Assembly (NCBI RefSeq): GCF_014237455.1
Contig: NZ_JABZFL010000016.1
Coordinates: forward strand, 1-64,000
Reading direction: 5' to 3'
Length of the DNA stretch: 64,000 nucleotides
Origin: Desulfobacula sp.
GTDB taxonomy: Bacteria; Desulfobacterota; Desulfobacteria; Desulfobacterales; Desulfobacteraceae
Position numbers and translations under genes: made by a program. A model generated the notes under the pieces. It saw only the letters and a program-made list of their open reading frames with translations. It was not told the DNA's origin and searched no databases. Below are positions 1-8,954 of the stretch, piece after piece (position 1 is the first letter of the stretch; every line of letters begins with the position of its first letter).

Positions 1-65
1 ATGTTAGGCTTCAAAATCATAAAGAAAAAAGGATGACTCAAATGAGTCTCTGGAAATAATAACTT

Positions 66-108
66 GACCCTTTTAGGGTCTCCATTATGCCACCCTTTTT
101 AGGGGTGG
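66..108. other. Two tandem hairpins 5' of the PARIS cassette
   Basis: Two short inverted repeats lie next to each other: GACCC-TTTTA-GGGTC at 66-80 and CCACCC-(7 nt)-GGGTGG at 90-108. Neither is followed by a convincing T-run, so a terminator for an upstream gene or an operator/leader of ariA are both possible. The rest of 1-188 shows no gene. Confidence 0.4.
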
Positions 109-188
109 TTGTTAACTATTAATTATTAGAGTATTCATGAATTTATATATTTATTTTCTATTATCCATCATTCACTGGGGGATTAAAA

Positions 189-1613
189 TTGAAAAATTAT
201 ATCCGGCGAGTAAGGGTCACAGATTTATTTGATCAACAGAATGACTTGGTTATAGACTTTGATCAATCTATCAATTGTATCTTCGGTGTTAATGGCACTG
301 GGAAAACGGTGTTGATTAACCTAATTGTTAATGCACTCTTCATTAATTCTCAGGATCTATTCAAAACACCTTTTTCCTCTATATCTATTTTGACTGCACC
401 CGATGGTAAAAAACAGCCTGAAAAATTCCTAAATGTTTCTTTTGATGGTCATAAAATTAATTATTTGTTTTTCAAACGCTTTGAAATTAAGCTCGATACA
501 CCCAAAATTCACTATGTAGTGGAAGCAAATAAAAACTACTCTATCACTAATGAAAGTCCCCAGGCACTTTATGGGCCTGAGAAAGAAATGCTACCGAAAT
601 GGATATTGCAATACTTTATAGATCAACATGTTTCCTTAACTTACGTGCCATTATGGAGACATTCTACATCGAGTGGCTTGCTGGGTGATGTATTGGATAC
701 TCAATGGCAATCTTCTGATAAAAAAGACGATAGTTTTCCAGATCCAACAATAAAAGTTTTAGAAATACTACAATTAGATTTTTCTAGACAATATGCATCT
801 GCCCAATCAGAGATTGCTAGACAGCTTGAATCGTTAAGTTCAGTAATTTTCGAAAAGCTATTATTGGACAAAACGATAGTAGGTCGTTCTACCTCTGCTG
901 CCACTTCAATAGTATACAAGGTTCTTAATGAAAGGGGCATTGAAGAGAAAGATTTAAAGGTTGATTCTGTGATAGCACAAATTACTGATTTGAATCTTAA
1001 TATCCCTGAGTGGAAAATAAGAGAAAGTCAGAAAGCATGGACAGATCTTAAATTGAGATTAATAGAATCAAAAGCGAACCTTGGCGGATTGAACAAGGAT
1101 TCTGATGCAAAAAAATATGACGATGCAAATGCCGAATATACATCCGCATATTTTAACTTATTAGCATCGGCAAGAATAAATATGAGATTTCAAGAAGCCA
1201 TCAGAGAAATTCAAAATGTTCATACGCAAAAGCAGCGTATAATGAATCCATTTGATAAATTTAAGTATGAAATTAATAATTTTCTAGCTAACAACAAAAC
1301 ATTTACTTTCAACGATTCAGGAGAGTTCGAATTCTACCATAACAGACGTAAAATCGGTATATCTAAATTATCATCAGGAGAAAAACATTTATTCGCTATT
1401 TTAGGAAAGGTTTGCTTTTCACCAAGCGATATTTCAACGTTTATTGCCGATGAACCAGAATTATCCTTGCATTTAGAATGGCAAAGAGAAATCCTGTCAT
1501 CAATTAGGCGTTTGTCACCTAACACACAAGTAATAGTTGCAACTCATGCACCTGCTATTATAGCGATGAAATCAAATAAAATTGATATTGAAAAGTGTTA
1601 TACAAATGCATAG
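189..1613 (+). CDS. ariA: PARIS-type AAA/ABC ATPase (AriA-like)
   Basis: This is a 474-residue ABC-type ATPase of the SMC/RecF-like class. Visible motifs are Walker A GVNGTGKT (33-40), the signature LSSGEKH (394-400), Walker B FIADEPE (418-424) and the switch histidine in ATHAP (451-455). The middle is a helical insert of about 200 residues. Translation starts at TTG behind a good ribosome site (GGGGG at 177-181). The next gene overlaps its end and encodes a DUF4435 protein, the combination that defines PARIS. In PARIS the ATPase holds the AriB toxin and senses phage anti-restriction proteins. Base composition is more AT-rich than the housekeeping block. A generic overcoming-lysogenization-defect-like ATPase is the alternative. 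Confidence 0.75.
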   Translation: MKNYIRRVRVTDLFDQQNDLVIDFDQSINCIFGVNGTGKTVLINLIVNALFINSQDLFKTPFSSISILTAPDGKKQPEKFLNVSFDGHKINYLFFKRFEIKLDTPKIHYVVEANKNYSITNESPQALYGPEKEMLPKWILQYFIDQHVSLTYVPLWRHSTSSGLLGDVLDTQWQSSDKKDDSFPDPTIKVLEILQLDFSRQYASAQSEIARQLESLSSVIFEKLLLDKTIVGRSTSAATSIVYKVLNERGIEEKDLKVDSVIAQITDLNLNIPEWKIRESQKAWTDLKLRLIESKANLGGLNKDSDAKKYDDANAEYTSAYFNLLASARINMRFQEAIREIQNVHTQKQRIMNPFDKFKYEINNFLANNKTFTFNDSGEFEFYHNRRKIGISKLSSGEKHLFAILGKVCFSPSDISTFIADEPELSLHLEWQREILSSIRRLSPNTQVIVATHAPAIIAMKSNKIDIEKCYTNA

Positions 1614-2460
1614 ATTCCCACAATTAACACCTGAAGAAAACTTGATTAGCGTTTTGATGGATAAAAACAACCAATATTTGGTTGTAGAAGGTGCCTCAGA
1701 CATGTCAATTTTTTCTGAATTGATGGATTTAATATTCTACAATATAGAATTTGATAAAAAGGTTATTACTGTATTTGGTGGTGGAAAACCCAAAATTTTA
1801 GATTGGATTGAAACAGAGAGTCCGACAAATGTATCAGTTATTCTCGACATGGATTTTGACGATTTTAACAACGATTTAAATAACCCTATCATTTTTCCAT
1901 TAAAACGATATTCTATTGAAAATTATTTTTTTAACGAGTCTGTTGTAATACCACTTTTAGCGAATTTGTTAAAATTAAATATTAATGATATTGAAGCTCT
2001 TTTTTCTTTAGATGAATTAAAAACACATTGGCTTGAAAACCTTACGGAATTAATGCCTGTATTATATTATTACCAAAAAATATATGCCGGGAATAGGAAT
2101 AAGTGGTCTTCAGTTTTTATCAATCAAAATCATGGATATTGGCAATTATCTAAGAGTAAAATAGAAGCTTTTCAAACTCAATTATTAACCGAAATGGGAG
2201 TCGATTTTCAAACTTGTAAAGAGGTGTTCGAAAATTCATGGTGCTCTCAATGGGAAGCAAGTATCAATTTCCCTGGAAAAATTCTATTTGAATCATTTCA
2301 TCGATATTTAAAAAATTTATGTAATGAACAAAAAAAGAAAGCTTATAGTCCAGTAACAAGTAAGAATTCGCTAAAGGCTCAACTAATTCCAAGACTATTT
2401 AGAAACGATGAATTAAAAGAAATATTGCATCAATCTATTCAGTGCTGCTTACCCATTTAG
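1606..2460 (+). CDS. ariB: PARIS-type DUF4435 / TOPRIM-like effector (AriB-like)
   Basis: The protein has 284 residues from the ATG at 1606, which overlaps ariA by 8 nt; an in-frame TTG at 1582 is less likely. It shows the DUF4435 pattern: a TOPRIM-like acidic motif VVEGASD (glutamate 28), a glycine-rich stretch VFGGGKP, the acidic cluster LDMDFDD (81-86) and the hallmark RYSIENYFF (101-109). The C-terminal 150 residues are helical and not recognised. In characterised PARIS systems AriB is a nuclease held inactive on AriA and freed on phage trigger recognition, then cleaving host tRNA. The acidic residues expected for such a nuclease are present here. The assignment rests on the gene pair and motifs, not on a search. 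Confidence 0.72.
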   Translation: MHRFPQLTPEENLISVLMDKNNQYLVVEGASDMSIFSELMDLIFYNIEFDKKVITVFGGGKPKILDWIETESPTNVSVILDMDFDDFNNDLNNPIIFPLKRYSIENYFFNESVVIPLLANLLKLNINDIEALFSLDELKTHWLENLTELMPVLYYYQKIYAGNRNKWSSVFINQNHGYWQLSKSKIEAFQTQLLTEMGVDFQTCKEVFENSWCSQWEASINFPGKILFESFHRYLKNLCNEQKKKAYSPVTSKNSLKAQLIPRLFRNDELKEILHQSIQCCLPI

Positions 2461-2745
2461 ATAATTTCATTTGGCGTCAAAAATCATGTCATTTCTTTTA
2501 AGGAAAACTTATCATCAAAATAAATCTTTTTTTCACTTTAAAGTCATCAATAAATTATGGTTTTTATTAAAATAAAATTTTGATCTATCTGAACAAGCTC
2601 AAACTCAAGTATAATTATCCCTGTACGTAACTTTTCTTTAGCTCTCCAATTATCAACAATACAAATTTTATTCATGATACAGTTGTGAACTTTAGGATTA
2701 AAAGATTTATTTCCACGGACAGCAGATCTTTATTCAGTCTGTCAG

Positions 2746-3528
2746 CTACTTGCCTTGAAAATTCGGGTTTCGTTTTTCAAACAGCGCGTTTATCCCTTCT
2801 TTTGCATCTTCCATTTCAAATGTCCGGGCCTGATAAAGGGCTTCCATCTCAGCCGCTTTTACAGGATCCCAGTCAAGCCCTCTGTATATGGAGTGTTTCA
2901 TCATCTGAACTGCGGCAGGGGCACTCTTTGCAATTTCATCTGCAAGCGCCATTGCTTTTTCCATTACCTTATCTTTGTCGACAGCATAATTTACAAGACC
3001 TGTTAAAGCTGCCTCTTCACCGGTTATCAGTTTGCCGGTAAACAGCAGTTCGTTGGCTTTTGCCAGGCCCACCAGCCGTGGTAAAATATAAGATACTGCC
3101 ATGCCTGAATGTAACCCAAGGCGGGCAAACGTAGCACCCAGTTTTGCCTTTCTGTTTGCGACCCGGATATCACACATGAGTGCAATTCCAAGTCCTCCGC
3201 CAATTGCATGCCCGTTGATTGCCGCAATAACCGGTACTTTAAGATTTCCGATATCAAGAAAGGGTCTGTAGAAATCCATGAGAACTTCATTTAAACGGGG
3301 GCCGCCATTTTTTTCAAACCCGCTCCTGAAATCAGCACCACCGCAAAATGTTGTACCGCTCCCTGTAATAATCAGACAGCGCAATTCCCTGTCATTCTTG
3401 ATGTGATCTATTACTTTCTGGAAAGCCGAAACCGTTTCTTGATTCATGCTGTTCAGGTTATCAGGGCGATTGAACGAAATCTGACCGATTTTATTATTTT
3501 TTTCATAGCGTACTGGTTTGTTTTCCAT
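2746..3528 (-). CDS. Enoyl-CoA hydratase/isomerase family protein
   Basis: A 260-residue crotonase-fold protein of normal length. It has the oxyanion-hole segments TFCGGADF (about 61-68) and NGHAIGGGLGIALMCDIRVA (about 105-124), and the C-terminal ending EGINALFEKRNPNFQGK typical of the family. It would act on acyl-CoA thioesters in fatty or aromatic acid degradation; the substrate cannot be told. It is the last gene of the minus-strand block, 30 nt after a hotdog thioesterase, so the two probably work on related CoA esters. The 285 bp beyond its 3' end, towards ariB, hold nothing recognised. Confidence 0.88.
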   Translation of the reverse strand: MENKPVRYEKNNKIGQISFNRPDNLNSMNQETVSAFQKVIDHIKNDRELRCLIITGSGTTFCGGADFRSGFEKNGGPRLNEVLMDFYRPFLDIGNLKVPVIAAINGHAIGGGLGIALMCDIRVANRKAKLGATFARLGLHSGMAVSYILPRLVGLAKANELLFTGKLITGEEAALTGLVNYAVDKDKVMEKAMALADEIAKSAPAAVQMMKHSIYRGLDWDPVKAAEMEALYQARTFEMEDAKEGINALFEKRNPNFQGK

Positions 3529-3558
3529 AGGGTGTTTCCTTAGAATTTGAGAAAAGCT

Positions 3559-4017
3559 TCAACCAATGAGATAGGTTGCGGTGCCGGTGGCTATCCGGGT
3601 TTCTTTCTCATTATACAGGTCTATTTTGGCAACAACAATTCTGGAACCCGCTCTGATAATCCGGCTTTTGCATTGAAATGATTTTCCTTTGCCAGGCCTT
3701 AAATAATCCACGCGCATATCTATGGTAGCTGAGGATGTCAGTTTTTTCCCAACGATATCAAGAGATTCGCCTTCATGAAATTTTGCACAGGAGATGAATG
3801 CGGAGAGTCCCCCGGTTAAATCAATGACAGATGCTGTCACCCCACCGTGCAGGATACCAGCGGTTGGATTTCCGATGAGATCTTTTGTCATATTAAAACT
3901 TGTGACGGCTTCGCCGGTTTCATAATCAAGAAAATCAATGTCTATGCCCAGAACTTTGTTAAACGGGAGCATCTCAAGATAATATGTTTTAATTTTTTCA
4001 AGAACAGATTCGATCAT
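3559..4017 (-). CDS. PaaI-type hotdog thioesterase
   Basis: A 152-residue single hotdog-domain protein. The segment NPTAGILHGGVTASVIDLTG (about 48-67) carries the HGG pattern and following acidic residue of PaaI/YbgC-like acyl-CoA thioesterases. The C-terminus has the usual beta-strand pattern ending in GTATYLIG. It likely hydrolyses an acyl-CoA in the cytoplasm. It lies between a methyltransferase and an enoyl-CoA hydratase gene on the same strand, consistent with a small acyl-CoA operon. Confidence 0.85.
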   Translation of the reverse strand: MIESVLEKIKTYYLEMLPFNKVLGIDIDFLDYETGEAVTSFNMTKDLIGNPTAGILHGGVTASVIDLTGGLSAFISCAKFHEGESLDIVGKKLTSSATIDMRVDYLRPGKGKSFQCKSRIIRAGSRIVVAKIDLYNEKETRIATGTATYLIG

Positions 4018-4030
4018 AATGAAGTATTCC

Positions 4031-4660
4031 TTATTTTTTTTTCAAAACGCCTAAGGTTTTTGTCATTTCTAGCGCTTCATACCGCCCTGATTCAAGAGCA
4101 ATTTTATAGACCTGCCATGGGGCCTGTCCCCCTTTTTCCGGGTTCTTGAAAATATCATGAATCACCAGAAACCCATTAGATTTAATATGGCAGGCCCAGG
4201 TCAAATAATCATTGTGGACTGCCTCAAAGGAATGCCCCCCATCTATAAACAGCATTGAAACAGGTGTCTGCCACATTTTCCCGGCTGTACGTGAAGTGGC
4301 AACAATGGGCACCACTGTATTTTCAAGGAATGTCTGGGTGATTGTTTCCCGGAAAAAAGGGAATGTATTCACTCTTGACAGTTTCGGGTCAAACAGATCC
4401 GGGTCAAAATATTCTTCTCCGGGCTGCTGCTCTTCGGATCCCTTATGATGGTCAATGGAGAAGAGGATGGAGTCTTTTTCTTTACATGCGGCTCCAATAA
4501 TATAGGCGGATTTGCCGCAATAACTCCCTATTTCAAGGACAGGGCCGTTAACTGCCGCTTTAAGAGCAATGCTGTAAAGCCTTTTGGCTTCATCGTCATC
4601 CATAAAGCCCTTAATACTGTCCCATACATCAAAATCAATCTTCATCATAACTTCTGACAA
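4031..4660 (-). CDS. Class I SAM-dependent methyltransferase (Methyltransf_24 type)
   Basis: A 209-residue Rossmann-fold methyltransferase-like protein. Motif I is VLEIGSYCGKSA (about 41-52), and MLFIDGGHSFEAVHNDY (about 135-151) gives the acidic loop and HDI pocket seen in Methyltransf_24 proteins. The substrate is unknown. Its start overlaps the 3' end of ftsK by 26 nt. A start at the internal methionine pair (residue 5 or 6) is equally possible. Confidence 0.8.
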   Translation of the reverse strand: MSEVMMKIDFDVWDSIKGFMDDDEAKRLYSIALKAAVNGPVLEIGSYCGKSAYIIGAACKEKDSILFSIDHHKGSEEQQPGEEYFDPDLFDPKLSRVNTFPFFRETITQTFLENTVVPIVATSRTAGKMWQTPVSMLFIDGGHSFEAVHNDYLTWACHIKSNGFLVIHDIFKNPEKGGQAPWQVYKIALESGRYEALEMTKTLGVLKKK

Positions 4661-6893
4661 GTATTTCTCTGGGTTTGGAACCGATCTGAGGGCCTACTAT
4701 CCCTTCGTACTCCATCATTTCAACCAGCCGTGCCGCCCGGTTATAACCAATACGAAGACGACGCTGTACAAAAGAGATGGATGCCTGACGGGTCTTGGTG
4801 ATCAGGGAAACAGCTTCATCATATTTTTCATCATAGTCAGACGCATCAAAGTTTTTGGCATCATCATCACTGTTACCGATGGTAATCTCTTCAATATAAT
4901 CCGGCTCTTTCTGGGCTCTTAAAAACTTTGTAATCCTGGCGATCTCTTTTTCAGAAATATAGGCACCCTGAATCCTGACAAGCTTTCCTGTCCCAGGCGG
5001 GCAGAACAACATATCCCCGTTTCCTAAGAGGCTCTCAGGTCCCCCGCCGTCAAAGATAGTTCTGGCATCAACCTTGGAAGATACCTGAAATGAAATCCGG
5101 GTGGGAAAATTGGCTTTAATACTTCCTGTAAGCACGTCAACAGAAGGTCTCTGGGTGGCTACGATCAGATGTATTCCTGCCGCCCTCGCCATCTGGGCAA
5201 GCCGGGTCAATGCAAACTCAACGTCTTTTGATGCCACCATCATGAGATCTGCCAGCTCATCCACGATCACGACGATATAGGGGAGTTTTTTAAGCTGGTC
5301 TTCATTGGTTTCATCCGGGTCTTCACCCTTTGCGTTATCTTTCGATATCACCATATTGTTATACTGAACAATATTTCTCAATCCTACCTGTTCCAGCAGT
5401 TCATACCGCCGTTCCATCTCCCTGACCGCCCAGAAAAGGGCATTGGTTGCCTTTTTCATATCTGTTACCACAGGGGAAATCAAATGAGGAATATCATTAT
5501 ACACGGAAAGCTCAATCCTTTTGGGATCGATCATGATCATTTTAACATCATCGGGTGTGCCTTTGTACAGCAGGCTGATAATCATTGAGTTTAGCCCCAC
5601 GCTCTTACCTGTTCCCGTGGCGCCGGCGATCAACAGATGGGGCATGGAATCCATTTTTGTCACCAGGGGTCTGCCCAGAAGGTCTTTTCCCAGCCCCAGG
5701 GTCAGCAGGGATGAAGACTGAACAAACTCTTTTGAAACAATCAATTCCCTTAAATTAACGACTTCCCTTTCTTTATTGGGGATCTCAATCCCTACAACAT
5801 CCCGGCCCGGGATAGGTGCGACGATTCGAATGCTTATGGCACTCAAGGCCAGAGCCAGGTCATCGGACAAACCGGCAATCTTACTGATCTTGATTCCGGA
5901 TGCCGGCTTATACTCAAAGGTTGTAATCACAGGACCCGGCAGAATTTCAACCACCTCTCCAAATACGTTGAAATCATTAAGCTTGCTTTCCAGAATTTTG
6001 GCTTTCCCTTTCAACAGGTCTATATCAATGTTTTTTTCAACCTTTTTTTGCTCATTCAAAAATGAAATCAATGGCAGGTTAAATTCAACTTTTTCCCGGA
6101 TATCAACGAATCCCACATCCGGTTTAAAGTCTGAATCGTCTTCTTCCAGTTCCACTATGACCGGGTCAAAAATATCTTCAGGGTCTGATAATGCTTCTCT
6201 TTCAGGAATATTTTCAGGAATTTTAATAAGGGTCTCTCCCTTAAAGGAAACAGGGGTGATATCAATTTCTTTTTGGGCCTGCTCTCTTTTTTCCTGCCAT
6301 TTCTTATACTTTTCCTTGAAAAAATTAATAACGTCCTGAAAATTCTCTCTCATACTTTTTAAAAGTTCAATGGTTTTCTGCCTTAAAAACAGTCCCAGAG
6401 AGATGACGGATATCCCTGTGGCAAGGATAAGGCCGATGATCAGGAAAAACGTCAGGATAATAATACAGCCGGTGATATTGGTATATTTTAACAAAAATGA
6501 AGTAAAGGCGATTCCAACGACACCACCGGATGAGATAATTGTACTCAAAACCGAATAGTCGTCTTTAAAAAGGAAAAACATACCGCCGGTGCAAATCATT
6601 AAAAAAAGACCGCCCAGCAGTGTCAGCCAGATTATTTTTAACGACCTTCCCTTTAATAACCAGACACTGATAAAGCCCAGGATAACCGGAATCCAAAACG
6701 CACCCAACCCGAACCCGAAGATAAAAGAACCGGCAAGATGGGCGCCTAAAAGTCCGAAAGCGTTGTGAATATGATCAGGAATGGTGAAAAAATTATTCCC
6801 CACACAGGGATCTGAAATATGATAGGAAAAAAGGCTGACCGCAGTTAAGACAATAAGGAAAAAAAGGAGTATACCGTAGAGTTCTTTTTTCAT
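4635..6893 (-). CDS. ftsK: DNA translocase FtsK
   Basis: 752 residues in the FtsK/SpoIIIE layout. There are four to five N-terminal membrane segments within about 1-175, an acidic linker, an alpha/beta motor with Walker A GATGTGKS (about residue 422) and Walker B IVVIVDELADLM, and the LIVATQRPSVDVLTG region. A C-terminal winged-helix gamma domain (about 690-750) recognises KOPS. It pumps chromosome ends through the septum and activates XerCD at dif. The linker is shorter than in E. coli, as is usual outside enterobacteria. It overlaps the RNase J gene by 4 nt, implying coupled translation. Confidence 0.96.
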   Translation of the reverse strand: MKKELYGILLFFLIVLTAVSLFSYHISDPCVGNNFFTIPDHIHNAFGLLGAHLAGSFIFGFGLGAFWIPVILGFISVWLLKGRSLKIIWLTLLGGLFLMICTGGMFFLFKDDYSVLSTIISSGGVVGIAFTSFLLKYTNITGCIIILTFFLIIGLILATGISVISLGLFLRQKTIELLKSMRENFQDVINFFKEKYKKWQEKREQAQKEIDITPVSFKGETLIKIPENIPEREALSDPEDIFDPVIVELEEDDSDFKPDVGFVDIREKVEFNLPLISFLNEQKKVEKNIDIDLLKGKAKILESKLNDFNVFGEVVEILPGPVITTFEYKPASGIKISKIAGLSDDLALALSAISIRIVAPIPGRDVVGIEIPNKEREVVNLRELIVSKEFVQSSSLLTLGLGKDLLGRPLVTKMDSMPHLLIAGATGTGKSVGLNSMIISLLYKGTPDDVKMIMIDPKRIELSVYNDIPHLISPVVTDMKKATNALFWAVREMERRYELLEQVGLRNIVQYNNMVISKDNAKGEDPDETNEDQLKKLPYIVVIVDELADLMMVASKDVEFALTRLAQMARAAGIHLIVATQRPSVDVLTGSIKANFPTRISFQVSSKVDARTIFDGGGPESLLGNGDMLFCPPGTGKLVRIQGAYISEKEIARITKFLRAQKEPDYIEEITIGNSDDDAKNFDASDYDEKYDEAVSLITKTRQASISFVQRRLRIGYNRAARLVEMMEYEGIVGPQIGSKPREILVRSYDED

Positions 6894-8539
6894 ACTTCAA
6901 TAATTACCGGTACAATTAAGGGTCTGCGGTTTATGGTAAATGCAAAATATTGTTTCAGGGCTTTTCGCAGTTTTTTTCTGATCAGGTCAACTCGGGATTC
7001 AAGGCCTGCCTCTATCTCTTCTACAATTTCAAGAATAACACACTGGGCATCATCAACCAGGTATCCGGTGGCAGAATCAAAGACAAACCCTTTTGAAATT
7101 AATTCCGGCCCGTAAAGGACAACGCCGGTCTCCTCATCAATAACCATGGTGACCACAACAAGCCCGCCTTCTGAAAGTTCTCTTCTCTCCTTTAAAACAC
7201 TTCTTCCCACATCACCGATCCCTTTACCGTCAACAAGGACTCTGCCGGTACGGACACGGCCCTCTATCCCGCCGCCATTCTTATCAAAGGCAATGATCTT
7301 GCCATCCTCGGCCACAATGACCTTTTCCCGGGGCATACCCATTTTTTCGGCCAGCCTGGCATGAACTACCAAATGGCGGTATTCCCCGTGAATAGGAATA
7401 AAATATTCGGGTTTGGTTAAATTCAGCATCAATTTAAGCTCTTCCTGATGGGCATGACCGGATGTATGGATCTGTGCGATTTTTGAATACACCACATCCG
7501 CACCCCTGCGGTACAGCTTGTTGATCATATTAGCAATGGCTTTTTCATTTCCCGGAATATCTTTGGATGACAGAATCACAGTGTCACCCTTTTTAACCTT
7601 AACGTGCTTGTGTATGCCCGAGGCCATCCTTACCAGAGCCGACATAGGCTCCCCCTGGCTGCCGGTGGTGATAATAATAAGTCCATCTTCCCCGTATTTA
7701 CCCATTTGTTTTATATCCAGGGTGGTATTGGGAGGACACCGGATGTGCCCAAGTTCGGTGGCCACAGCAACAATTTGCTCCATACTCCGACCATTGAAAA
7801 TGACCTTACGATGATTACGGACGGCTATATCAATCACCTCTTGTATTCTGAATACATTTGATGCAAACAGGGCAACAATCACCCTGCCATCGGCAGCAGC
7901 AATCTGTTTCTCAAGATTTTTTGACACCTCCTGCTCAGACATTGTATACCCTTTGACTTCTACATTGGTGGAATCCGACAACAATGCCAGAACACCTTCT
8001 TCACCAAATCTTGCAAACCTTGATATATCCGTATTCTTCATCTTATCTGCATTATGGCTGATTCTAAAATCACCGGTATGAATAATCACACCTTCAGGGG
8101 TTTTTATGGCAAGCCCGACACCATCAACCGTACTGTGACTGACACGGATAAATTCTATTTCAAAGGGATCTATTGAAAGGGTTTCCCCTGGATTGACCAG
8201 GTTTAAATCAATATATTTATTGAGATCAAACTCAACAAGTTTATTTCTGATAATCCTCAAGGTAAAAGCCGTGCCATATACAGGAAGTCTGATTTCTTTT
8301 AACAGGTAAGGCAAAGCCCCGATATGATCTTCATGGGCATGGGTGAGGATGATGGCCTGAATCTTATCACGGTTTTCCCTGATATAATCCATTGCCGGGA
8401 TCACAATATCCACACCCAGCATATATTCTTCAGGAAACATAAGTCCCGCATCAATGATGAATATGACATCATCGTATTCAACCACCATCATGTTAAGACC
8501 GATTTCGCCAAGCCCGCCGAGAGGAATAATTTTAAGCAT
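6890..8539 (-). CDS. rnj: Ribonuclease J
   Basis: 549 residues, matching RNase J. It contains the metallo-beta-lactamase signature THAHEDHIGALPYLL (about 66-80), HTGDFRISHNAD, a beta-CASP insertion and the later SGHAHQEEL and PIHGEYRH motifs. A C-terminal domain of about 100 residues follows. It combines 5'-3' exonuclease and endonuclease activity on mRNA and rRNA, replacing RNase E functions in many deltaproteobacteria. It is co-transcribed with ftsK (4-nt overlap). Confidence 0.95.
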   Translation of the reverse strand: MLKIIPLGGLGEIGLNMMVVEYDDVIFIIDAGLMFPEEYMLGVDIVIPAMDYIRENRDKIQAIILTHAHEDHIGALPYLLKEIRLPVYGTAFTLRIIRNKLVEFDLNKYIDLNLVNPGETLSIDPFEIEFIRVSHSTVDGVGLAIKTPEGVIIHTGDFRISHNADKMKNTDISRFARFGEEGVLALLSDSTNVEVKGYTMSEQEVSKNLEKQIAAADGRVIVALFASNVFRIQEVIDIAVRNHRKVIFNGRSMEQIVAVATELGHIRCPPNTTLDIKQMGKYGEDGLIIITTGSQGEPMSALVRMASGIHKHVKVKKGDTVILSSKDIPGNEKAIANMINKLYRRGADVVYSKIAQIHTSGHAHQEELKLMLNLTKPEYFIPIHGEYRHLVVHARLAEKMGMPREKVIVAEDGKIIAFDKNGGGIEGRVRTGRVLVDGKGIGDVGRSVLKERRELSEGGLVVVTMVIDEETGVVLYGPELISKGFVFDSATGYLVDDAQCVILEIVEEIEAGLESRVDLIRKKLRKALKQYFAFTINRRPLIVPVIIEV

Positions 8540-8559
8540 TTGAGTACCCCGGAATATGA

Positions 8560-8892
8560 TTAAATGCGAATATCAAGTTTTTCAAGAATTGCATCCGCCT
8601 GGTCGATGAGCCAGTCACGCTGCTCCCTTGTTGCATAATCCATGCAATCGCATTTTATATTTTTTTTAATTCTTACAAGAAATTCACAAGATAGATACGT
8701 TTCTTCCAGCATCAAGGCAAAAACATGGGGATAACACTCTTCATGATTTTTTTGAATGGGTGTTAATAATTCTTTGTCCAGTTCAAGCCAGTAAATTCCA
8801 CCAAGGGGCGAGGATTCCAGATATTTATCCAGATAAGTCTTTAATTTACGGTAATCTTCAAGCCCCAACCCATCTATTAAATACTGCTTCAT
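8560..8892 (-). CDS. Conserved hypothetical protein
   Basis: I do not recognise this protein. The likely start is the methionine at 8892 (110 residues, MKQYLIDGLGLEDYRKLK); an in-frame upstream ATG at 8943 would add 17 poorly coding-like residues. It is acidic and helical, with four cysteines (C65, C82, C101, C103), two in the motif KCDCMDY. No membrane segment is seen. It sits between the transporter and RNase J genes on the same strand, with 20 nt to RNase J, so it probably shares their transcript. Confidence 0.6.
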   Translation of the reverse strand: MKQYLIDGLGLEDYRKLKTYLDKYLESSPLGGIYWLELDKELLTPIQKNHEECYPHVFALMLEETYLSCEFLVRIKKNIKCDCMDYATREQRDWLIDQADAILEKLDIRI

Positions 8893-8954
8893 AACGAATC
8901 TAATTAACACACATCCATTGCGATATGCAAGGGTGTTGATCATAAATTAAAGGC

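Noticed and set aside
1582-1605. TTG start for ariB
   Set aside because: The ATG at 1606 gives the usual short overlap, and the added residues look like the ariA reading frame rather than DUF4435.
5776-6339. 187-codon plus-strand open frame
   Set aside because: It is antisense to ftsK, low-complexity Ser/Ile-rich, and lacks a ribosome site.
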